64,000 nucleotides of DNA. Source: Peteryoungia rhizophila. Lineage in GTDB: Bacteria; Pseudomonadota; Alphaproteobacteria; Rhizobiales; Rhizobiaceae. The notes beneath the pieces are model-generated. The model had not been told where the DNA came from. It saw only the letters and a list, made by a program, of their open reading frames with translations, and made no database searches. Shown piece after piece: positions 17,353 through 26,364 of this stretch. Made by a program: the position numbers and the translations under genes. Position 1 is the stretch's first letter, and each line of letters begins with the position of its first letter. The DNA lies in assembly GCF_004912145.1 (NCBI RefSeq), contig NZ_STGT01000003.1, positions 310,001-374,000 of the forward strand. Reading direction: 5' to 3'.

Positions 17353-17633
17353 CAATCTGCCTCTGCCAACTTTGCTTCGATAGTTGCGGCATCCCATTGA
17401 CGGAAGGGGCGCTTGCCTGTCTTCGTCTGGTATTTCTTCCGAAGGGCCGTGAGATTGTCCGACGCCTCTCGCTTCAAGCTGCCGCCTTTCCTTCCGTCGC
17501 CATCGTGGTCGAGCGGATGAGAGGTTTCAGTGACCACCAAATCCCGCCGCTCATACCCGAGCTTTCCGAGAATGTTCGCAAACCGGGGATCGCGGGCGCG
17601 AAGGGCGCGGGTCATATAGGAATGGCTTTTCAT
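17352..17633 (-). CDS. small basic phage protein after the capsid gene
   Basis: 93 aa (begins MKSHSYMTRALRARDPRFAN). It has a basic helix, DHDGDGRKGGSLKREASDN in the middle, and a C-terminal helix with QTKTGKRPFRQWDAATI. AGGAGAGC lies before the ATG. It is coupled to the following 58-aa gene. Function unknown. Confidence 0.55.
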   Translation of the reverse strand: MKSHSYMTRALRARDPRFANILGKLGYERRDLVVTETSHPLDHDGDGRKGGSLKREASDNLTALRKKYQTKTGKRPFRQWDAATIEAKLAEAD

Positions 17634-17695
17634 GATGCTCTCCTTCGGTTCAGAAGAAGGGCGAGCCGAAGCTCGCCCCTCATGATGAGCCGAAA

Positions 17696-19702
17696 TCAGG
17701 GGGTGACGACCGGATCACCCCAGGTGATGTTATCCATCCATGCGACAGCCGAAGCGCGACGGCGTGCCCAGTTGATGGTGCGCTCAGCACGGAACGCGAC
17801 GCTGTTCGTCTGGAACATCGAGACGAGTTCAGCGGGCGTCGGCGTATCCGAGTTGTGAGCCGGAGCGCTGTCCATTTCCAGCGAAGCTTCCGTGGACATG
17901 GCGATGTCGACACCGCCCTCGTCGGCAACCCAGATATCCTCAGCATTCACAAGAGCGACATAGTCGGTCAGATAGTTGGACACGACGACGGGAAGTTCGA
18001 AGAATGTGCCGCCCTGCATCGTGATGCCGGGGAATTCACGCTGACCGAGAGGGTTCAGCATCATCATGAGCCGAAGCGCATAGGTCGCGGACATTACCCA
18101 GACGCCGGACTGCAGAGCGTTGTTCGCCGTCACGAATGCGCCGATCAGAGCCTGCACATCTTCGCGAACGCCATCGGCGCCCGTCGCCGCGCTGTTGGTG
18201 ATCGCGGTAACGCCATTGAGGATGGAGCCAGGACGAACGCCAGCCGATGGCGCATTTGTCGGGTCGATGAAGGACAGGTCCGACCGCTTTGCGATCGCCT
18301 TTGCGAGCGAGTTGCGGATCAGGATATCCGATGAAGGAGAACTGTCTCGGATCAGTTCCATAGTCTGAACGGCGATGGTCGCGATCTTGAGCGGATTGAG
18401 TTCGGTGCGGCCGGCCGTCATGCGGGTGAGCGGCTTTGCCTTACCTTCGCCAACCCACTGCGCATCGGTCTCAGACGCTTCGCTGATGAGCGGGACACGG
18501 AAGGGGATGCGGGTCAGACTCGGGATATTGCCGGTGCCAAATCGCCCGAGAACAGTCATTGGGCGAAGGAACTCGACAAAGTCTGCGAACCCGCCTTCGT
18601 TGCCGATCAGCTCGGCAGTGTTGCTGGTCGTCATGGCAGAAACTGCTGCCTTGACGATGTCGATCAGATCCGGGTCGGTCTTGCCGTAGAGCTGCTCGGC
18701 AACGCCGACGATCGGCTGGTGGGTCTTGGTGGAGATCGCCAGGCATTTGGCGTAACGAGCGAAGCGGATGCCCTTGTCAGGTTCGTTTGCCTTGATCTGG
18801 ACGCCATTGCGCAGCGATGTGCCGAGCTCTGCCGTCTTGATCTGATTGGCGATCACAGGTTTCGCACCGGCCGCCTGCATCTTCTCCATGGTTCGGAGAC
18901 GCTTCAGATCGCCGTCGATGGCGTCGACCTCGCCGGAAAGCGTGTCGAACTCTTCCTGTTCGGACTGGTCGGTCGAGCGACCTTCATCCATGGACTTCTG
19001 CATAACTTCCGACATGCGTGCGGACTTTGCCTGCCGGGAGGCTTCCAGCGCCGCGATCTGTTCAGCAATGGTTTTCATAGCTGTGACTTCCTTGATTGTG
19101 AGATTGATGGAGTGTTGGGATTTTCCCGTGGCGCCGGGAGTGACATTGGCAGGACGCTCGATTTTGCCTGTCGCGGCGGGAGCGTTCGTATCGAAGGACT
19201 TGATGACCGCGACACCTGCCGCGTCCATGTTCTTGATGCTGGTCATGACGGCTTCGGGCTGGGCCGGAATGGTTACCGCCGACAGCTCGTAAACTTCAGA
19301 CTTAATAAAGCGTATGCCACCCTCATCCAGGAAGGCGTATTCGACGGCCCGAAAGCCGATCGAGACGGCGCGCACGAGGCCGATCTTGATGGACTGCCAA
19401 GCCTCATCGATTCGATCCTTCAACTTGCCGTCTTCGGCAATCACGGGGATCTCGGCTTCGAAAGTGATGCCGTCTGCCGTGGGCTTATCGAACTTGACGG
19501 TGCCGATCGGCTGGTGCGCGTCATGCTGCCAAAGGAACGCCATCGGATTGGTGAACTTGACGCCCAACGGTTCAACGATGTCACCGACGCGATCAACGGC
19601 CGGCGTAGTCGCGATGCCACGAATGATGCGCTTTTCCTCGTCAACTGCTTTGATGGTCAGGGACGAATATGCGCGGCGCGTCACTGTCATGACGACCTCC
19701 AA
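17696..19702 (-). CDS. prohead protease-major capsid protein fusion (HK97 type)
   Basis: 668 aa; an ATG at 19690 (MTVTRRAYS) is an equally good start. Residues 1-190 are an S78/U35-type prohead protease: LWQHD near residue 55 holds the His and RAVSIGF near 115 the Ser. After a Thr/Pro/Ala linker, a coiled-coil delta-like domain begins near residue 205 (MKTIAEQIAALEASR). The HK97-fold capsid follows (NEGGFADFVEFLRPMTVLGR; GEGKAKPLTRMT; ending at the stop at 17696). No stop or restart separates the two parts, so protease and capsid are made as one chain, with protease release presumably coming from self-cleavage. Most HK97-like phages use two genes. Confidence 0.9.
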   Translation of the reverse strand: MEVVMTVTRRAYSSLTIKAVDEEKRIIRGIATTPAVDRVGDIVEPLGVKFTNPMAFLWQHDAHQPIGTVKFDKPTADGITFEAEIPVIAEDGKLKDRIDEAWQSIKIGLVRAVSIGFRAVEYAFLDEGGIRFIKSEVYELSAVTIPAQPEAVMTSIKNMDAAGVAVIKSFDTNAPAATGKIERPANVTPGATGKSQHSINLTIKEVTAMKTIAEQIAALEASRQAKSARMSEVMQKSMDEGRSTDQSEQEEFDTLSGEVDAIDGDLKRLRTMEKMQAAGAKPVIANQIKTAELGTSLRNGVQIKANEPDKGIRFARYAKCLAISTKTHQPIVGVAEQLYGKTDPDLIDIVKAAVSAMTTSNTAELIGNEGGFADFVEFLRPMTVLGRFGTGNIPSLTRIPFRVPLISEASETDAQWVGEGKAKPLTRMTAGRTELNPLKIATIAVQTMELIRDSSPSSDILIRNSLAKAIAKRSDLSFIDPTNAPSAGVRPGSILNGVTAITNSAATGADGVREDVQALIGAFVTANNALQSGVWVMSATYALRLMMMLNPLGQREFPGITMQGGTFFELPVVVSNYLTDYVALVNAEDIWVADEGGVDIAMSTEASLEMDSAPAHNSDTPTPAELVSMFQTNSVAFRAERTINWARRRASAVAWMDNITWGDPVVTP

Positions 19703-19724
19703 TTCTTAGATGGATGTGGATGAC

Positions 19725-21425
19725 TTAGCCGAACACCAGCATCTGGTAAGCGGCCTCTTGTTTGGCCTCAGGGTTCTGAAACATCAGCATGGCGGCGTTG
19801 AAGAGCGCCATGAGCATGTCGATCTTGGCGGCACCCGAGATCTGTTTCGTCACCACGTAGTTACTGCCCTTGAGTTCCTGTTTGGCGTTGCCCACAGACC
19901 AGGACATGATGGACTGATCGCCATGCAAGAAGCGCGAATCCTCAAGCTTCAGAGGGACCGACGAGATAGCCGTCTGCAGCTTCCAGCCCTGAGCCACCGC
20001 CTGAACCAATGGCTGCTCAAGCTTTAACTCCTCGAGGGCGTCGAGCAGCAAGGCGATACCAGCACTATCGAGACCTATGCCAGCCTGCTCGGGAAGTAGA
20101 CCGGAGTCCGCTACACGCTTGCAGATCTCGGCGGCAGATGCGGCCTGCTCTTCACCTGTGGCGGACACAACCAGGTCACCAGCCTGCTCGAACTCCCTGA
20201 GCCGAGAGGCGATCGACTTGCGCTGCTCGAATACGGTGTTCCGGCCCCATGCGCGCCCCCAACCAAGCCACCGCTTGGTGCGCTTCTCGCGCCCGATCAC
20301 GTAGAGCGCGGCCAGGTCGTCCGCACCGCCCCAGTCGATCCCGATGGTACAGACCTCCGACCGTGCCAATAGCGCATCAAGTCCGGTCAGGCTTCCATCG
20401 ATGCAGGACGACCAGTGAAGAGCGCCCGACCAACCGTCACCGCCGAGGCCGACGCCAATCTCGATGTTTAGATGCTGGCTTGCCCAGATCTGCTCGGTCT
20501 CTTTGTTGACCTTGCCGTTGTTCTCGTAGTCGTCGATCAAGGCTTGCGGATCGATCGAGCGCCCCAGGTTCGGAAGAATGCACTTCCAGTTCTGCTGGTC
20601 GCGCCAATAGTCCTGATTGACCTGTTGCTCACGCGGGAACTCGTAGAGCACCGGTAGCATGATTGGCGATGCGCCGGCCTTGCCGTCCCTGATGGCGCGG
20701 GCCTTGTCCAGTTCGGTTCGCCAGATCCCCGCCGGCGCCTCATCGGACTGCGTCGTGATCATCAGCACCTGGCCGCGCTGCTTGGTGATCCCGCCGCCCC
20801 GGATCTGCTGCATAACCCTGGTAGCCTTTGCCGCCTTCCCCAGCTCGTGCAGCTCGTCGATGATCGTGAGGATCGGGATTTCACCGGTCACGATCGACGT
20901 GTCGAAGGTCTTAACGTCCAACTGAGTGCCCGTCTTGCGGCGGGTGATGCACTTCAGGTGCTCCTGAACCTTGAAAATCTCGGCCAGCTTGTGGTCGCTC
21001 TGGACCATCAACTGGGCTTGACCGAAGCACCGCTCAGAGATGTTCTGGCTGGGCGCGACAATCAGCATCTGCCGGTTCGGCGCTTCTTCCATGAAAAGCG
21101 CGGTTAAGCCCAGCGCCGCCACATAGGTGGTCTTTGAGTTCTTCTTCGGAACCATGCAGAGGAGTTCCCAGACCAACCGCTGCTTCGTGTCGGGATCTTC
21201 GCTGGCGAGGAACGCACACAGGATGTCGCGGAACCAGTCACCGCAGGCCTCAGCCAGCGTCGGATTGCCCGGAACGTCCGGCAACCGCAGGCGATTGAAG
21301 AAGGCGAGAGCCTTGGCGGCCTTTTCCCGATTGAGCGGGACATCCGCCATTGGCGTCTCGCAAGCCTGAAGCTTCTCCCACCAGTCCGGGCAGGCAAACC
21401 GAGGCTGATCCTCAGTGGTGTGCAT
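19725..21425 (-). CDS. terminase large subunit
   Basis: 566 aa. The ATPase part shows a Walker A-like MVPKKNSKTTYVA near residue 92 and Walker B IIDELHELGK near 187. The nuclease part carries Asp residues in IGIDWGGADDLAAL near 370 and GIGLDSAGIALLL near 460. This is the phage Terminase_1/HK97-type large subunit, the motor that packages and cuts concatemeric DNA. It overlaps the small terminase gene by 14 bases. Confidence 0.92.
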   Translation of the reverse strand: MHTTEDQPRFACPDWWEKLQACETPMADVPLNREKAAKALAFFNRLRLPDVPGNPTLAEACGDWFRDILCAFLASEDPDTKQRLVWELLCMVPKKNSKTTYVAALGLTALFMEEAPNRQMLIVAPSQNISERCFGQAQLMVQSDHKLAEIFKVQEHLKCITRRKTGTQLDVKTFDTSIVTGEIPILTIIDELHELGKAAKATRVMQQIRGGGITKQRGQVLMITTQSDEAPAGIWRTELDKARAIRDGKAGASPIMLPVLYEFPREQQVNQDYWRDQQNWKCILPNLGRSIDPQALIDDYENNGKVNKETEQIWASQHLNIEIGVGLGGDGWSGALHWSSCIDGSLTGLDALLARSEVCTIGIDWGGADDLAALYVIGREKRTKRWLGWGRAWGRNTVFEQRKSIASRLREFEQAGDLVVSATGEEQAASAAEICKRVADSGLLPEQAGIGLDSAGIALLLDALEELKLEQPLVQAVAQGWKLQTAISSVPLKLEDSRFLHGDQSIMSWSVGNAKQELKGSNYVVTKQISGAAKIDMLMALFNAAMLMFQNPEAKQEAAYQMLVFG

Positions 21426-21900
21426 TCTGCTTTGCTTCCAACTCCAGCTCAGACATCAGCGAGGCATCAGCGTCGAGTGCCCGCATCTCATCCATAACCT
21501 TCTTGCCGACCCGCTCTGCTGGTGCCGCCTTCTCATCGCGTTTAGGAGCCGTCGCCAGCTCTCTCTCCAACTCCATCCGATCGTTACGCTCCATCAGCTT
21601 GGCGAATTCACGCATGGCGCCGACGTTGCCAGCCTTTGCGAGATCCCAAGCAAGATCGAGGCGAGCCGCTTCAAGTCTGTCGCGCGCCAGGTCTCGGCTT
21701 CTCAGCTCCTGAAAATAATTCTTCCGCAAAGTCGGCTGAGTGATGCCGAGCGCGCTTGCAATGCGCGAGTTGGTCCAGCCCATGGCTAGCAACAGCATGA
21801 CTTTGTTGCGGTTTTTCTCAGTGGCAACATGCGGCGGTCGCCCGCGCTTTCCCCAACCGTCTGGAATCGGATCGCCGAGCAGGTCAAAGTTCGTGCTCAC
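21412..21900 (-). CDS. terminase small subunit
   Basis: 162 aa from a GTG at 21900, with GGAG 11 bases upstream; an in-frame ATG at 21945 is the alternative. An N-terminal helix-turn-helix (NRNKVMLLLAMGWTNSRIAS, ALGITQPTLRKNYF) is followed by charged helices, the build of DNA-recognising small terminases. It directly precedes the large subunit and follows an HNH nuclease, as in HK97-type cos phages. Confidence 0.8.
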   Translation of the reverse strand: MSTNFDLLGDPIPDGWGKRGRPPHVATEKNRNKVMLLLAMGWTNSRIASALGITQPTLRKNYFQELRSRDLARDRLEAARLDLAWDLAKAGNVGAMREFAKLMERNDRMELERELATAPKRDEKAAPAERVGKKVMDEMRALDADASLMSELELEAKQNAHH

Positions 21901-21972
21901 GAAAATAAAATCTCCGAATGAGAGGGGCGCGGGTGGGGAAACCAAGGGTCTCTGAACTTTCGACCCTCCCCC

Positions 21973-22362
21973 CTACCGGAGGCCGGCCCGCTCTTGCTTC
22001 TGCTTTTCGCTATCGTGGTAGGCTTTGCTGACCGTCTCGATGTTCTCAAGATCCCAGAACAGGACAGGGTCGCCACGATGGGGGATCTTGTGGTCGGCCA
22101 CTGGGCTATTGTCGGAGGGATACTTGCCGATGCAGAGCACGCCCGTCTTCTGGCAGCGATAGTGATCGCGAGCCCAGACTTGTCGCCTCAGCTTCTTCCA
22201 GCGCTCAGTGCCGTACCAGCTGCGCCACGGCACCTGCTGATCTCTAAGTCTTAGCCGAGTTTCTTCGTCGACGGATGACGTCTCAAGGCGGGGCTTAAGA
22301 AGAGAGAGCCTGTGCTTTAGAGACCTCAAGGGCCGCCTCGGGCATTTTGCTGATCTCTTCAC
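21973..22362 (-). CDS. HNH endonuclease next to terminase
   Basis: Shown from a GTG at 22362 (129 aa); the frame is open to an ATG at 22407, and the true start is uncertain. The core is WYGTERWKKLRRQVWARDHY, RCQKTG, then VADHKIPHRGD and WDLENIETVSKAYHDSEKQK: the Cys, His-Lys-Ile, Asn and His of phage HNH proteins are all present. Terminase-adjacent HNH proteins assist cos cleavage in HK97-like phages. A cos site would be expected close by, but I cannot point to it. Confidence 0.8.
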   Translation of the reverse strand: MKRSAKCPRRPLRSLKHRLSLLKPRLETSSVDEETRLRLRDQQVPWRSWYGTERWKKLRRQVWARDHYRCQKTGVLCIGKYPSDNSPVADHKIPHRGDPVLFWDLENIETVSKAYHDSEKQKQERAGLR

Positions 22363-22419
22363 TGAGCACCTATTCTTAACTGTGCGCGAGTTAGTGAATT
22401 CAAGCAAAAGGAGTGCACG

Positions 22420-22959
22420 ATGGCCTACATTATCGATCGAAAACCACTTGGGTTCTTAGCGGTTGGCGACTCCAGTTTTTATATACAGCACGCGCGTCTG
22501 GACTTGCCAGATGTCACCAGGCTGTTCGAGCCTAAGTATGATTGGCATCCGCCTATCATTATGACTCGGGCGATTGTTCGGCGAATCAACGACGTCCTTA
22601 ACCAAAAGTTCGGATCGTCGGTGCGCCTCGTTGACGGACATGTCGTTGACGGATCGATTCGCTATCAAGATGGACAGCTGATCATTGAGGGAAAATTTCT
22701 TCAGGCTGCTGTTGTCGGCATTTCGTTGGTCAACGGCTATGCAACCACCGTTGAATCTATCGAATTGATTCTAGGTCAAGTTCATGGCGCAGTGACATTT
22801 GCGAGCGAACAACTTGGCTTGGATGACTTTAGAACTACGTTCAAGGACCCGAGATTAGTGCAACGAGAGCTCGATCCGTTTTTGCCACCTGAACGAAGAC
22901 TTCAACCTAAGACCTTCGATATTCGTAACCGCTACGATGACCTGATCGAGTTCGAATAG
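22420..22959 (+). CDS. unknown plus-strand prophage gene
   Basis: 179 aa. AAGGAG stands nine bases before the ATG. The protein begins MAYIIDRKPLGFLAVGDSSF and is mainly mixed alpha/beta, soluble, with repeated short hydrophobic strands (VVGISLVNGYATTVES) and an acidic end. It has no membrane segment and no motif I recognise. It faces against both flanking minus-strand genes (HNH and NusG-like), so it needs its own promoter; its base composition is poorer in GC than the neighbours. This fits a moron. Function cannot be stated. Confidence 0.6.
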   Translation: MAYIIDRKPLGFLAVGDSSFYIQHARLDLPDVTRLFEPKYDWHPPIIMTRAIVRRINDVLNQKFGSSVRLVDGHVVDGSIRYQDGQLIIEGKFLQAAVVGISLVNGYATTVESIELILGQVHGAVTFASEQLGLDDFRTTFKDPRLVQRELDPFLPPERRLQPKTFDIRNRYDDLIEFE

Positions 22960-23110
22960 CTTTCGCACTGGCCTTGAATCGATGTCCGCATCTGGGACAG
23001 TCAAGGCTGGGGCTGACCGGTGTACCGACCTCGGGATTGCTCCCCGCTTTCTAGGCGTTCTCAGAGGCTCACTAGCTGGATCATCAGCTCATCCAATGGA
23101 CGGATGACTC

Positions 23111-23761
23111 TCACAGTTTTTCGAGGATGGCAAGCGGCAGCAATGCAGGCGGCACGTTGAACTCTGAGAAGAACTCGACCACCGCATCACCCAGCCCGTC
23201 GCCTCGCGCACTCACGATCTTCCCCTCGGCTCCCTTGAATGGCCCATGCGTGACCTTCACCTTCGCATGCAGCTTCAGCTCAGGCGACCGTCGTGACCAG
23301 TCAAACCAGCCATTGCGCGATCGCTCCTCGAATTGCTTTACTTCCGAATGAGTTATCGAACGAGGTGAAACCATTCCACCAACGACGCGATCGACGAATT
23401 CCAGCCCGCAGACACCGAGGAAAGCATCGACAGAAGGCTCAAAGCGCACCAGCACGTAGCCGATCATGACCGGGATCGTCGGCAGCACCAGACGCCCACG
23501 GCGACGGATCTCACGCCCCTTTCGCATCGGCACCAGGCATTCGATGCCATGTTGCTTCAGATCGTTTTCCACAGCCAGTTCTCGCCCCGGCATCACCTTG
23601 AGAGCGAACCACGGCGAATCATCCGCCGCATGATTGGCTGCAGCAGCGATGCAACGCTCGCCGATTCGGCGATCGCGGATCGCCGCTTCCCTCTTCGCAA
23701 CAGCACGATCGCTGATGATGATCGTCCCGTTTTTGAAGGCCGTGTCCCTATGCTGCATCAT
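23111..23761 (-). CDS. NusG/RfaH-like transcription factor (phage-encoded)
   Basis: 216 aa. Residues about 47-150 form a NusG N-terminal domain (WFALKVMPGRELAVENDLKQ, then ECLVPMRKG and VMIGYVLVRF). The C-terminal part has a KOW motif (VKVTHGPFKGAEGKIVSARG). Residues 1-45 are an extra basic extension. NusG paralogues such as RfaH bind RNA polymerase and make it ignore terminators. This copy sits at the end of the leftward early transcript, upstream of the late block, so a role in late-gene antitermination is likely but not shown. It overlaps the replication gene by 14 bases. Confidence 0.85.
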   Translation of the reverse strand: MMQHRDTAFKNGTIIISDRAVAKREAAIRDRRIGERCIAAAANHAADDSPWFALKVMPGRELAVENDLKQHGIECLVPMRKGREIRRRGRLVLPTIPVMIGYVLVRFEPSVDAFLGVCGLEFVDRVVGGMVSPRSITHSEVKQFEERSRNGWFDWSRRSPELKLHAKVKVTHGPFKGAEGKIVSARGDGLGDAVVEFFSEFNVPPALLPLAILEKL

Positions 23762-24974
23762 CGCTGATCCCTCTGCCTGTCGCCTCGTTCAGTTTCGCCT
23801 GCAGCTCCGCCATCGCCGCTTCTGTTTCGCCTTCCGGCAGCCACAGCCATTCGGGCGTGGGCTCCGGCAGCCATGGCCAGCCCATGCGCTCGTGCATCGC
23901 CTTCCAGGCAGCAAGCTCGTCGCTGTCGCGATGCATCTTCACGAAGCCCTCCGAGATCCCGACAAGCGGCCCCGGCACGAGCGATCCGACCCGCCTGCCC
24001 GCTTTCTCGTGCATGTCGGTCACCTTCGGCCAGCCATAGCGCGCCATGCGCTCCCGCTGGATCTGCCGAGCCATGTCGGCATCGCGAGATTGCGCCGTCT
24101 GGAACTGGCTGAGAGCCGGCCAGCCTTCCCGGCGCATCGGCTTGCTCAGCTCGGACAGCCTCAAGGCCATCCAAGCACGGGAGAACGGATTGAACAGCGA
24201 AGGCGGAGCGACATCCGACTTGGGATCGTCCAGCCGTTCCCACATCCGATCGGCGAGATAGGTGCTGGCAGCGCAGAACTTCGTGCGTCCGAGCCCCTTC
24301 ACGGCAGCCACATAGGCCGGCGTCTTGGCAAGGCAGGCCTCGCGTTCCTCGTCGCTGAGCGCAAACCACGCCTGCCGAGCGTTGCCCTCGCCGTCCGAGA
24401 TCATCGTCGGCCACATCGGCCACCATTTACGGAAGCTGCGCTCGATCTTCCTCTTCTCCTCTCCCGAAAGCTCGCGCGTCGCGCGCTCTCTCGCTTGTTC
24501 TGCAGGAGGAGTTAAGCAAGAGGTATTTAACATAGGTGCCGGTCTAGGATCGGCAGGGGGTGCCGACTCTGGACCGGCAGGGGGTGCCGGTACACCGGCA
24601 GGGGGGTCGATCTCCGAAGCCTCCCCGATAGGACCGTATTCCTTGTCTTCATCGTCGAGATATGCATCGAAATCATAGCCTTCAGGCGGCGGAGCGTCGT
24701 AAACGACGCGATACCAGTGCGCGCTGTCGCGACCGTTGTCGCTGATGACCTCCCGACGTTCCACGGCCCCGATCTCGACCAGCCGCGCGATCGAGGCCTG
24801 CACGGTCGACCGTGCGCAGCCGAGCTGCTCGGCAATCTTCACCTGGCTGCGCCTGGTCCAGCCATGTCGCCGGTTGGCATTGAGGCCGAGCGTGCAGAGT
24901 ACCTGCAGATCCTTCCCCCTAAGGGCAGAATGCAGGATCACCCAGCCGGGAATGATGGACAGACGCGGCGTCAT
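23748..24974 (-). CDS. phage replication/helix-turn-helix protein
   Basis: 408 aa. Residues 1-85 are a winged helix (GKDLQVLCTLGLNANRRHGW, then QVKIAEQLGCARSTVQASIA, RLVEIGAVERREV). A Pro/Ala linker around residues 120-145 is encoded by an imperfect short tandem repeat (copies of GGCAGGGGGTGCCG near 24554-24602). The rest is helical and Trp-rich. Phage replication initiators of alphaproteobacteria have this build; no helicase or primase motif is visible. It is followed with overlap by the NusG-like gene. A role as replication initiator or helicase loader is likely from position. Confidence 0.65.
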   Translation of the reverse strand: MTPRLSIIPGWVILHSALRGKDLQVLCTLGLNANRRHGWTRRSQVKIAEQLGCARSTVQASIARLVEIGAVERREVISDNGRDSAHWYRVVYDAPPPEGYDFDAYLDDEDKEYGPIGEASEIDPPAGVPAPPAGPESAPPADPRPAPMLNTSCLTPPAEQARERATRELSGEEKRKIERSFRKWWPMWPTMISDGEGNARQAWFALSDEEREACLAKTPAYVAAVKGLGRTKFCAASTYLADRMWERLDDPKSDVAPPSLFNPFSRAWMALRLSELSKPMRREGWPALSQFQTAQSRDADMARQIQRERMARYGWPKVTDMHEKAGRRVGSLVPGPLVGISEGFVKMHRDSDELAAWKAMHERMGWPWLPEPTPEWLWLPEGETEAAMAELQAKLNEATGRGISDDAA

Positions 24975-25099
24975 GCGGACACACTTTCCGGCTTCACGCT
25001 GGACTTACCATAGCCATGCTGGAGCGCCTCAAGAAATACCACTTGCAAAGATTGGAAAGGCGCAACATTCTGTAAACGTTCAACTAACCGGATCCGAAC

Positions 25100-26275
25100 G
25101 TGACAACCATCTGGAAACGAATAAGCTCGCTCGACGACAAGGCGAAACCGTTCATCCGGGCCATCCAAGACAGTGCTACAGGCCATCTGGCTGCATGGAT
25201 TGTCGCTTTTGGCACAGCGCTTTCTATCGTCTTCACGACCATTCAAGTGCTCGAGGACCTCTCTGACCGTCGGGAAGAACGACAGGTACGGAAGGAGGAA
25301 CGGCATGAACGAGCCTTTTCCCGGCTCCTGATGCCCGCTGACGGAAACATTGGCAAGGGACGGGCGCTGATGGTCCTTGCCCAAGGCGATGCGCTGCCCG
25401 GCTCTCTGGACCTTTCCTGCGAGTTGCGCGGGCGTTGGGACAGCGTAGAAAAACGGTGTGTCGCGCCCCCCATTTTCTCCGATATTGAACTGTCTACCGG
25501 GAGGACTAGGCGGTTTGCCGAAGAGTATCTGCGGCATCTCGAAGGGGGTGAGTTCGTACCCTACACCTTCAACATTCTGGGTCCGCTTCAACTCGAGGGA
25601 GAGCAAGAGTATTCCGCTGACGCCGACGCTGCTTATTCCGCAGACATCAGAACGTTCGCCGGCGCAACAATCGAGGACTCTAGCTTCTCCGGAAATAGGA
25701 TAAGTGGAGACATTTTTTCCGGAACCCGGGTCGAAACGTCGAGTTTCGAAAACGCGCTCATTGGCGGACTTCCCGACCAAGCTCATTTCAGCCGCTGCGA
25801 TCTGACCGGTTCCCTTGTATTCGAGGAGTGGGGAAACGAGGAAGATCGGGCGACGGTTCGGCGTTTTACGCTGACAAGTTGCAACCTCAGTGGCGCGATT
25901 CTGGTGAACTCCGGCAACAATACGTCCATCTTTTTCCCGCATATGGATCCGCAGAATCCTCGAGATCGCCGGGACGCGAGAAATTGGTTTTGGGCTGACA
26001 ATCCGCCGCGTTTGTCGGACGGGAAGTCGGTTCGCAGGCTCTCCGAGATCGAAATGCAAGACTTCAGAATATGCGACCCCAAAAAAAGACCCAAGAGACC
26101 AAGAGTTGCCAAGCTCGAGGAATACTTCGCAGCCACCTCGCAGTTGCGGTTTGTGCGGGGTGTGACTGAGGTTATGATCAACGTTGAGCAGCAAATACCC
26201 AACGAAGAAGTTTGCAGCCTCAGCTTCAAGGTGGCTGCTGCGCGCTATCCAAACGAGTACAATCTCCAGCGATAG
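25100..26275 (+). CDS. membrane-anchored pentapeptide-like protein (paralogue of the gene at 38530)
   Basis: 391 aa. A single membrane segment lies at residues about 28-52 (AAWIVAFGTALSIVFTTI), followed by a strongly charged stretch rich in Arg/Glu. Then comes a GNIGKGRALMVLAQGDALPG segment, and residues 185-280 have spaced F/L-x-x patterns (ATIEDSSFSGNRISGDIFSG) as in pentapeptide-repeat helices. The same order, including GN-x-GKG-x-AL and a C-x(8-10)-RC pattern, is found in the protein at 38530-39570. It is transcribed against the early operon and needs its own promoter. Function unknown; a lysogen-expressed membrane protein such as an exclusion factor is plausible. Confidence 0.7.
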   Translation: MTTIWKRISSLDDKAKPFIRAIQDSATGHLAAWIVAFGTALSIVFTTIQVLEDLSDRREERQVRKEERHERAFSRLLMPADGNIGKGRALMVLAQGDALPGSLDLSCELRGRWDSVEKRCVAPPIFSDIELSTGRTRRFAEEYLRHLEGGEFVPYTFNILGPLQLEGEQEYSADADAAYSADIRTFAGATIEDSSFSGNRISGDIFSGTRVETSSFENALIGGLPDQAHFSRCDLTGSLVFEEWGNEEDRATVRRFTLTSCNLSGAILVNSGNNTSIFFPHMDPQNPRDRRDARNWFWADNPPRLSDGKSVRRLSEIEMQDFRICDPKKRPKRPRVAKLEEYFAATSQLRFVRGVTEVMINVEQQIPNEEVCSLSFKVAAARYPNEYNLQR

Positions 26276-26364
26276 CACTCTACGCTCTTGCGCGGCCACC
26301 GCACACAACTTGCTCAGCAAATCACACACAGGTTGGGCCCGGTATATTCCTGATCTAATGCGGG

